DNA from: Haplomitrium mnioides
Taxonomy: Eukaryota > Marchantiophyta > Haplomitriopsida > Calobryales
DNA length: 64,000 bases
Direction: 5' to 3'
Assembly (NCBI GenBank): GCA_049999725.1
Contig: JBNGIS010005517.1
Coordinates: 1 to 64,000 of the forward strand
Made by a program: the position numbers and the translations under genes. A model generated the notes under the pieces. It was not told the DNA's origin. It saw only the letters and a program-made list of their open reading frames with translations, and searched no databases. Numbering within the stretch: the first letter of the stretch is position 1; each line of letters opens with the position of its first letter. Shown here piece by piece: positions 55,428 to 64,000 of the stretch.

Positions 55428-55572
55428 TTGAGTACATTGGGTGTGTGTGCATGATTTTTTGTGAAATTGCATTACAACAACCTTTTATCTAGCCAAGTAG
55501 CAGCCACTGCGGAGGAGACAACAAGGAGAGTTGATAAATAGAGTAGGGTGTTCGAGGGGACACTTCACAGTT

Positions 55573-55585
55573 AAAGGGGGAGTTA
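55573..55585 (+). promoter_or_regulatory. Polypurine tract of B3
   Basis: AAAGGGGGAGTTA directly before the TG of the 3' LTR. Confidence 0.8.
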
Positions 55586-56757
55586 TGCTAGCCAGTGACA
55601 TGAGGCACTAGAGGAGAATTCATGGAATCGGAGGTGGCATTGGCATAATTCCTCTCTTGTAAGTGTTAAAGTAACCTGGAAGCAGCAGATCAGCTCTAAT
55701 CATTTGGTACAAGCGAATTGCTTAGATCCGAGGAGTGGAATTGGGCTGTGACGGAGAAGGAAGGGAGGTCGACAGATGAAGAGCTCGCGGGATCGCTTCG
55801 GAATGGGAAAAGGGAGTTATGTCAGCCAGCGAGTGGGGGGGAGGCAGGGGGAGGCACCATTAAAATTCAACAGAAGCATAAGAGAGCCTGCAAGTATCAT
55901 CGGAATGCGAGAATCGAGGCCTTCAAAGGTGTATGGGAGATTCATCGGAAATGTAGCATCCTCGGAGGTGTCTAAGAGATTCAGCGGAAACATAGCAGGT
56001 TCAGAGGTGTCTGAGGCCTTTTGAGGAAACATGGCAAGCATAGGGGTGTCTGAGGGCTTCAGCGCAAACGTGCCAAGTTCAAAAGGGACCTTTGGTCAAC
56101 TTGGAGACCTCAAGTCAACGCGATGGTCTACCTTCCCCATTGAAAATGGCGTCGGATGGCGCTCTGCGGAACCAAGTCAACTGCAAGCCCAGAGGTTCCG
56201 TAGTTTCCTTCGGACTCCTTATCCGAGGAATATTCCAAAATCTCCCGCAGCCAACTTTGAAACCTCAGGTCAGCACGACGGTCCACTTTTCCTGTTAAAA
56301 AGGCGTCGGACGGTGCTACCTCAGATATGTGGCACTTTGGAGGAGCACGTTGGATTCTTCAGACTTCGGTCAACTTCAAAACTATTGGTCAAAGGTTGCG
56401 ATCAAGCTTCCCTGTTGAAATTGACATCGAATGACGCTTTGCAAAAGAAATTCAACCTCAAACTCAGGAATCCGAGGGGTTCTTTGGACTCATCTGTTTG
56501 AGGGATCCTTAGGGTCAGAGCCAAGGTCAATTTCGGAAGCAAATCAGCGCGACAGTCCAACTTGCGGGTGGAAAGCGACGTCGAGCGGCAGCAACATTGA
56601 CAAGTAAACCTTGGAACTCATGGTTCGAGGGATCCTTTGGACTCACCAGTCTGTTGGAATCTTTGGAATTAGGTCTGTGGTCAATAGCGGATCAAGGTCA
56701 ATGCGGCGATCAAACTTCCCAGTTGAAGACAGCGTTGAATGGCAGCCATAGAGGAAG
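55586..56757 (+). repeat. B3 3' LTR, first part
   Basis: Starts TGCTAGCCAGTGACATGAGG and aligns with 34154-34315 and 46938-48247 of the 5' LTR. Insert E interrupts it. Confidence 0.9.
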
Positions 56758-59700
56758 TGCACTCTATTAGTTTAGAGATGGACTGCTCTCCTTCTCTAGG
56801 TCTGACAATCCTCTCTCCACAAAACCACACACAAGCACTTCTAACTACTCAACATAATAGAACAACAGCCAAGAATCACACAAATTGCATGATTGACATT
56901 TCTAGGATAAGAAAATTGATATATAGGCTGATTTTAAACTAGAGCTCTATCAAAAATGTTCTCAAGCAACCAATTCCCCAACTTGCTTGAAACTCTCAAA
57001 CCAACACTCCAGTGGCTACCTTCATTACACCACTTCACTTCCCTCAAACTAGATACTCAAGCCACTCCAACCCAATACACCCGAGAGCTTGATGAAGAGA
57101 ACTTAGCTATGGAACAATCCTCCTGATCTCAAATCCAACTATTGTTCCTCCACCACCCACTACTCTGTTTGCTTGTAAAATGGCCACCTATTCCATAGGC
57201 ACACACAATCCTAAGCAATACTTGCTCTACTGCAACCCACCAACAAGCATCCACTAATTGAAGAATTAAAAAAGGTTTTCTCCTTAAAAATTTAACACAT
57301 TAACACCCATACACAAACATAGAACACAACAGAGCTCAAAGCATACTTGATTTGCCACTAAACAACCCACAAATTATAATATGGAATTCAGAACCCAGAC
57401 CCACCAGCAGAATACACTCGAGTACCCCTTGAATTGCACTTCTCTAATGCAATCTATCTGATTTCTTCAATTGAAAACCTGCAGAACATTTACCACCAAA
57501 TTCTAGCTTCAATTCCTTGTTCCTTCATCATACTACTCCTTCTGAATCTGAAATTTCCAAGAGTAGGGGACCTCACAAACAAAAATCTCTTCAATTTTAC
57601 TTGAAGCACCAAATGTACAATGAGACAACCAATAGAACAGGAACTCGCCATCAGGCTTGTACCCCTTATCATGCTCAACTGATAAGTAACTATCATAACA
57701 GTTCAAGAAAAAACTAACTTCTTTCCTTTCTAAACTAACTTTTTCTCACTAATCTTCCAATAAGAACTATCTACTCTCAACTTGTTCTTAAACTAAATAA
57801 CTAGCTTTTACTAACTTACACTAACTTCATTCGCAATAAGAACTAATTACTAACAAACATTCTTATACTAATTTTCAAACTTTCACTAACTCTTCATTCC
57901 CTCCATTTTACTTTTTGAACTTTTCAAGTTCCACCAAGCATCCATTTCAACATTTCAATTTTTCAACTTGACTTCCACAACCAACACCGAAATTGCAATA
58001 AGTCCTCGCTTCGCACTTGTTCTTCCGCAACAATCCTTACTCAACACCGAATGTTGACAAGTCACCTTTTCACCAGCTACTGCTTCACTTAATCATTGTT
58101 TTGCTTATCACCAATCCGTTAGACACCTTGGAACTGGTTCCCTTTTAACTGGGGATCCCACTTCGTAACTCCACTTGGAACCATCTTAATTGGGGCTTCC
58201 CACATCATATACCCACACAGACATCTTACGGATCCCACGGATCCCCCACTTCGGACTCACTTCGGATCCCCATTTACTAGGGCGCCCCACATCGGAGGAT
58301 TCCCTTCTGATACCTTCTTCGGACTCACGGACCCTTTTCCTTTGTTTTCCAAATCATTCCGTTCTTTTTCAAAAACTAATTCCTCCTTATTCAAACATCT
58401 CCGCATAGCAGAATTTCATCGCTGATCGCTTCCCTTCCTGGACTGATTGATTTCATTTCTGCCCAATTTATGATCTGCTAATAGAATTTCCGCAGCGAGG
58501 CCCCCACAAAGGTCTTCTCTTTTCACAAGGATCGATTTACAGCACCACTTCAATTCTCCACAGGTCAATTCACCAAGTAGCTTTACCGTAAGGCGATTTC
58601 TCTGCAACAACCTTTGTCGATTCTAGTTTCGCAAGGTTCTCTTCTTTTTGTTCATATTTTGTAGGGCTGCCTACATCCAATTCCGCCATCGCAGGAATTT
58701 CTTCCTTCCTCACAGATTAATTTGCCACAATTAGCCTTGCAAACCTTCATCGTCAGGACCTTCTTTCACCTCAGTTTCTTCGCAAGGGTTTACAGGGGAT
58801 CTTCTCACACATGAATTCCTCTCAGACCTCTCTGCTAGCAACCCGCACAGGTCCTCTGCAGCAACTTAATCGATTTCCACCTCTTCCACGCAAAGCCTTT
58901 TCTTCATAGACTTCATTGCCAAGGCGATTCACATAGTAGCTCGATCTCTTTGTAGAACTGCATTTTTGCTTATAGAATTTCCACAATAGGGCTCTTACGT
59001 AGGACAATTATGCACTTTTGAATCTTTCTGATCACCTCCAGCTGAAGTACATTGTAACTAAATGTAACTTTTAATGAATCCAGAGACAGTGCTAAGCAAT
59101 TGAGCCCCTCAACAATTTTGTCATTTCAGACACCTGAAAATAACACCATAAGTGTCACAACTGGCTGCAACCAATATAGGAGGCTTGAGGAATGCCTTCC
59201 ACGTGAAACCGATTTCACCAGTTTTCTCAGGAGCCAATTCTTCAACAATCGATTTTTCTGCAGCAAGGACCTCTTGCCTTCAAATTTCGCACATTTCCTT
59301 CACATTCCTTCATCCACGAGCTCGTCGAACACCGTTGCTGCATTTTGTCCCATAAGTCTCTTGTCGTGAACCTAAATACATATATAACCACTTTTCTCTA
59401 TTCTTCTTTTGAGAGGCAGCCTCTTAAGGGGTGTAAGGCCACCGCTTCTTCCTACCCTTGGACGGATCTAGTTCACGGCATTGTAAACTATCCTTCAACT
59501 CAATTTAATTGCCTCATGGGCAAGCTGTCTACCAACAAACACTAGATAGAAATAGATAGGGGTTGGCTGGCCCTCAACACCTAGATTAGTTTTACCAAAA
59601 TTATTATTTTTTTCTTTCTTGAAAAAGAAATCAACTTCCTTATAACTCCTTATGTACATTTTTACCATTATTATACCCAAAACTGAAACTTCACCATTTC

Positions 59701-59773
59701 CTTCTTACTCCACCATGCCGAAAAAGAACTCTTTCAAGTTGTTTTTGACCTTTTGTCAAGAACTATGATGTCA
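56758..59773 (-). repeat. Insert E: 3-kb LTR-like sequence in the B3 3' LTR
   Basis: About 3016 bp, unlike anything else in the window. On the minus strand it starts TGACATCATAG and ends AATAGAGTGCA, so TG...CA fits an LTR. A TATA sequence (CCTATATATC, minus strand, about 56918-56930) lies 130-160 bases before the end, as in an LTR promoter. No coding domain is found. No target duplication is visible, and about 350 bases of the host LTR are missing at the site, so insertion with deletion or a later rearrangement is likely. Confidence 0.5.
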
Positions 59774-60856
59774 TAATACTCGTGCAGGGGGCTAGTAGGG
59801 GTGGAGGTGGACTGGAGGGGCTCCGAGAATCACTAGGCGGGGAGCTCTAGAGGCTTGGGCGATCTAGGTGAACTCATCCCTACGAGTGGACCAGTAGTGG
59901 AGGTGAATCGATACGGGAAATTGAAGGGGATCCGATTTGTCTAGAATTCAAGAGAGGCTGCCAAGTGGGATCTTAGGGTCATCTCTGCATCATATGTGCA
60001 GGAGCATCAAACCTAGAAGTTCTCAAAGTGCGCTCTAGTCTAATCTTTCAAGTGGAGCCAAGAAGAGGGTGGTTGCATTAGTGCCCACGCACTGCGTTAG
60101 ATCTATTCAAGGTTGAGAGGTGGAGTGAGTTGCCAGAAATTGAGAGGATTGTCTTCCAGAGGTGGAAGTTATAGAAATCCTCTTCCAAGCCTAAGGAAGT
60201 AAATCTAGGGCTTCTTGCGAGGGAAGTTAAAAAACTATCTGGAAGAAGGGTGTGTGCGTGGGGGATGAAAGGGAGATTGAGGTTGTAAGTTGAGGAAGAG
60301 AGGAGTCTGCTAGGGAGGTCAATCTTGATGGTTCTATAAGGCATATGATTTTGGTGCAGTGCAATACATGTGTGTTTGTAATTGTGTACGAGTGTATTCG
60401 TTAGATTTGAATTCTGTTGTATTTTATAAGAAACACTTAGGACTAGGTGCATGCAAGGATTCCATTTGTTCGAATCCCGAGACAGCCTCGCAAAAGGGGT
60501 GTTAGGTCCTTTGGCATTGTTCTGTGATACTTTGGATATTGCAGTTTGCTCTTGGTTTGTATACAAAGTGGCTGGGTCCAAATTTGGGACCCCTGAATTA
60601 TATTACATATTACCAGAGGAGTATCTTGGTCCTTGTGCATGTGTGTTCTGACATTGAGTGTGGATGAGCAGCTTGGCTGCTGAAGTGATTGTTGAAGAGA
60701 GGAAAGGCTTGCAAGGTGAGGAAGGGTTCCTTAAAGCCTCAAAGTGATAACTGGATAGGGAGCATCTCACAAAAGAACCTATTTCCCATGTTTTTTTCCT
60801 CCTCTGGCTTCCAAGTGGCACCTATGAAGGTTAAGGCCCGAAGGAGTGGAGTGACA
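59774..60856 (+). repeat. B3 3' LTR, second part
   Basis: Resumes at the counterpart of about 48598 (CAGGGGGCTAGTAGGGGTGG) and ends GGAGTGACA at 60856. Confidence 0.9.
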
Positions 60857-60861
60857 CCTAG
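60857..60861 (+). repeat. Target-site duplication CCTAG, right copy
   Basis: Identical to 34149-34153. Confidence 0.85.
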
Positions 60862-63800
60862 GTTCTAGTAAGACTTGTATTTTGAGCTTCACTTGAAATC
60901 ACTTATTCAAAACTCTTGCTTGAGCCTCCAAGACATCAAAGTTTTTCAACGTCTGGCCTAGATGTAGAATAGGACCATAGAGTATTCAGATCAGGAACCT
61001 TTTGATGCAATGTCCAACCCACATGGAAAGGCATAATTCCTTGCTCTTTTTATGTAAAATGAATGGTTTTAGCTCTGTAGGGAAAAACTAAAGCACACAA
61101 CCCCAAGCAGGCCTCACAAAACTTGCTTAATCCTTCCTCCTTTCATCTTCTATGGCATTTCCCTCGTTCTATAACGACACTAGCCCCCTGCTAGCTGCTG
61201 GCAACCACAAGAAAAACTCCAAACATTCCCTTAGTGTTCGAAAGGTAATAGGACTCATAGACTAAAGACTCTTTCTGAGAATTTAAGCTCCTAGACACAT
61301 ACTATGCACCCATAGCTTTACATGTAAAGGCTGAAGGCAGCCGCAAGTCTTCTAGCACCTGACCCTCGATCATTGACCACTGAATTCTCATAGATGTATA
61401 GTTCAGAGGCTCGAGTTGCTGAACACAGCTTTAGAACACCTCTAGGTACTCTTTGGTGGGAGGCTCTCTGTGGCCTTCCTCCTTCAAACTAGAACTCCTT
61501 CCTACACATCTTCCGTAGTTCTATGTCCCTTAGAAGATATACCAGTTGCAAATTCTCTAAAAAGCTTACACAACTGCCCACTCTTATATTCACAAATGTA
61601 GCAATATGGACAGGGATCATCTCCACTTTTTCATTCATCCTAAGAGAAGAATTCAGATCTCAAAAAAAGTGTGCTCTTGATATACTTCAACAACATACAA
61701 CTATGGAAAAAATCCCCTCACAAGTTAAGTTCTACCTATTTATCCTAGCCTAACAATTATAGGGCAATCTAGCTGCTCAATAATTTAATATGAATTGAAA
61801 ATTTCTCTACTAACTTTTGTTCTATTAGAATACTATGATACTATCTAGCTCTGGCAAACTGAAAATAAAAAACTTGCTAATTGCTATAAAAAAACTAACA
61901 ACCTTTTTTTGACAGTGTTGTGGTAGAGTCCAATGCTAGTGATATTGATGCTTGACTTTTGGCTCAAATAGAAATTGTAACACTTTTGTGTTGCCTCTTG
62001 ATTCTCTAACAATTGCAGCATGTTTCTTGATTTTTTGGCAAAACAATTACCCCTCGACAAGGCTCTATCTTTTGCAGTGCAACCCATTGATGTATGCATA
62101 AATAAAACATCTCAAGCAAATTTGTTACACCTCATGTCAACTTGTTCTTTCATGGGGTTTAACCCATTGATGAAAATTTTCTGCCCGTACAAGTTCTGCC
62201 TTCTACAACACTAATTAAGCCCTCTCTTATTGCCTAAATAGCCTCTCTATCATTAATGGGTGAAATGCTCCTCCTCTTGAAATGATATTTGCACATTCTA
62301 CCACATAAAGGACTTGTCAAAACTCCTTCATGGGCATGCTCTTTTTCTTGCATATTCACCTAGTTGCCCATTTCTCTTATTTGTAGGTGTTTCTCTTTAG
62401 TATCTTCACTAGATTCCAATTCTTTCCTTGCTTGCATACAGTCTTTTCTAAAGCCTGAATTTTCTCCCTTAGCCTTTTAGTTGTACTCCAAATTGAGCTT
62501 TGGTATATAAGTAGTATAAGATTGATTTTCTCTTAAACTGCCTCACTGCTTTCTTTGTTTTTAGAAGGAAATGCTATTAATCAAATGTATTGGTTTGGAA
62601 CCCTTCGAGCCAATGATTCCAACCAATACAATTCTCAATAATATGTTGGTTTAGATTCTCTTTGAACCAAAATTGTATAAAACAAAACACTTATTTTACT
62701 CTATGCTAGATCGATTTCTAGCCTAGAAAAATTTCTTGTCAAGTCTCTCGTGGAAACTATTCCTACTAGATCTTAATTTTTAGTATGAAAAAACTTTGTT
62801 GGCTTGGTCTCTTGGTTGCTAAGTTAACAAAACCCCCAAAGCAATCTGACCAGAGCCAAAATAGTGTTATTGAGGGATTCTTATTGTTGGGAGGGACCTG
62901 AATTTGTGTTGTTTGGATTTTAGAGGGGGCTGAGATGAGGAATTCAGACTTTGGGCAGGTCTGAACTGTGTATTTCAGATCTGCCCTTGAGGTTCAACTA
63001 TGGATTTCCAAGGTCCAGCCCTCATGTTCTCCCCCAAACCAATTCCAAGCACCCCCTCCTTGCTGAATCCAAGGGTCTTGGACCTCCATTGAGAGTCTAA
63101 ACTCTCTTTTTGGGTCAAACTAACCAGCCCTCAATGCTGTCTTGAGCCATTTAGACTTCCTCTCCCTAGATTTCTGTTCTATACTTTGTTTGGCTAGAAT
63201 ATGGGAGAGGGACCAGATCTGGCCCCTGGCTATGTTGTGAGGCTGATCTCTCACTCCAATGAGTTTCAAAGGACCTCACTTGCTGCCTTGAAGCCTGGGG
63301 TGAGCTCCGATGCTCACTCCTCCTCTGCCATGACTCCCCACCAGCTGTGTCCCCTGTTTTTGCTAGATCTGATTTCAGATCTTGAATTCAAGGCTGCATC
63401 TGTTCAGCCACAACCAATTCAGCATAATACAACAAGTATGCAATGCATAAGTGAACTATGATATTCCTCTTTATTGCAAGACTTGAATTACAAGTTAAGG
63501 TGTGAATTTTCTATGATCTTATAGCAGTTATAAAACCTGACTACAAATAGATAACTCTAAAAACCTTTGAGCTCTCCAGCCCCACACACACCCACCCCAA
63601 CTAAGATGAGTTTTCCCTTCGCTTCTTAAAAGGTTCATGTACCTTTTGCTCCCTCACCAAGGAGATGGCTCTCTCAACAACTGATACCCACACACCCACA
63701 CTTCACTTGATGCATTCATATAGCTACCCTCCTCTTGAAACCAGCCTTGACACCTCCAATTAAATGAATGATACTCAACATGGGTTTGATGCAGCCAGAA

Positions 63801-64000
63801 AATCCCATCCTCTTTGGCTACCAAGAGAATGTGGATCCCCTCTCTAGATCAAATGGTTGAATGATGTTGAAATCCTAGTGTGGCCTGTTGGATTGGCAAA
63901 CTGAAGAAGTGCACATCATCTACCCTCTCAGATCTCAGGCACATGTCTTTTGGCATAACTAGAAGCCTCATGCTTCCTTGCTGAGCCTCACCATATGGAC
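60862..64000. other. Old DNA right of B3, no supported gene
   Basis: It continues the locus interrupted at 34153. Frames are short (the longest is 86 codons at 63201-63461) and show no domain I recognise. A short reading RSQKKCALDIL near 61655-61690 faintly recalls Ty1/copia RT. The region beyond 62800 is richer in C and T, with no repeat shared with the rest of the window. Confidence 0.5.

Larger units (their letters stand above)
34154..60856 (+). mobile_element. Family B copy B3: complete element enlarged to 26.7 kb by nested insertions
   Basis: The order is 5' LTR (34154-34315 and 46938-49675, split by the D array), primer-binding site, gag, protease, RT, RNase H, integrase, polypurine tract, and 3' LTR (55586-56757 and 59774-60856, split by insert E). 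An exact 5-bp duplication, CCTAG, flanks the whole. Without inserts the element would be about 11 kb. The integrase lacks a chromodomain and RT resembles the Athila/Tat side of plant gypsy elements. Pol is in one frame from 52697 to 55405 with scattered stops, so it is dead but not very old. Confidence 0.92.

Noticed and set aside
61523-61753. A 76-codon frame with RSQKKCALDIL, recalling copia RT
   Set aside because: Only about ten residues match, and no neighbouring RT motif (such as the YVDD box) is found in any frame nearby.
63201-63461. An 86-codon open frame
   Set aside because: No recognisable domain, no promoter or splice context that I could support; length is within chance expectation.

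Overview
The window is plant nuclear DNA made almost entirely of nested LTR retrotransposons, mostly Ty3/gypsy. I see no supportable host gene, tRNA, rRNA or CRISPR array. Long LTRs, a primer-binding site of the Athila/Tat type, heavy nesting and many in-frame stops (often CGA to TGA, CAG to TAG or TGG to TAG) point to a large, slowly purged land-plant genome. A gymnosperm or another non-flowering plant is my guess; the species cannot be fixed from this sequence. Three runs of exactly 100 N are assembly gaps.

I use working names for the families. F (1-6992) is the 3' part of a young gypsy element with gag, protease, RT, RNase H, integrase and a 3' LTR of about 1.48 kb. Its protein architecture resembles gypsy elements of basidiomycete fungi more than the usual plant clades. 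It sits in a piece of LTR from family B (6993-7115). B is an Athila/Tat-like family with LTRs of 1.5-3 kb starting TG and ending TGACA and three gag zinc knuckles. Its copies are B4 (7116-9028, minus strand, pol only), B1 (9029-12830, 5' LTR plus gag), B5 (18021-24520, gag-only and non-autonomous) and B3 (34154-60856, complete and flanked by the 5-bp duplication CCTAG). An older relative, C (12831 to about 30620), interrupts the gag of B1 and is itself split inside gag by B5. Long direct repeats at 12831-16355 and 28140-30620 flank it.

B3 carries two large insertions. Its 5' LTR holds a tandem array of family D (34316-46937) in the order LTR-D1-LTR-D2-LTR-D3-LTR. D encodes gag and protease only, but has a fragment of RT/RNase H connection sequence placed 5' of gag. 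A solo D LTR lies at 13613-14586. The B3 3' LTR holds an unrelated 3-kb LTR-like insert, E (56758-59773).

The oldest DNA is 30693-34153 and its continuation 60862-64000, into which B3 jumped. It contains a badly decayed gag-like stretch and a 106-bp tandem duplication. The inferred order is: old DNA and B4 first; then B1; C into B1; B5 into C; B3 into the old DNA; D and E into the LTRs of B3; and F, the best preserved, probably last.

Only F has nearly intact proteins. Among the B copies, B3 and B4 share Asp-to-Asn changes at catalytic positions of RT and RNase H, while B5 and D lack pol. Most of this material therefore looks like a non-autonomous or trans-mobilised population.
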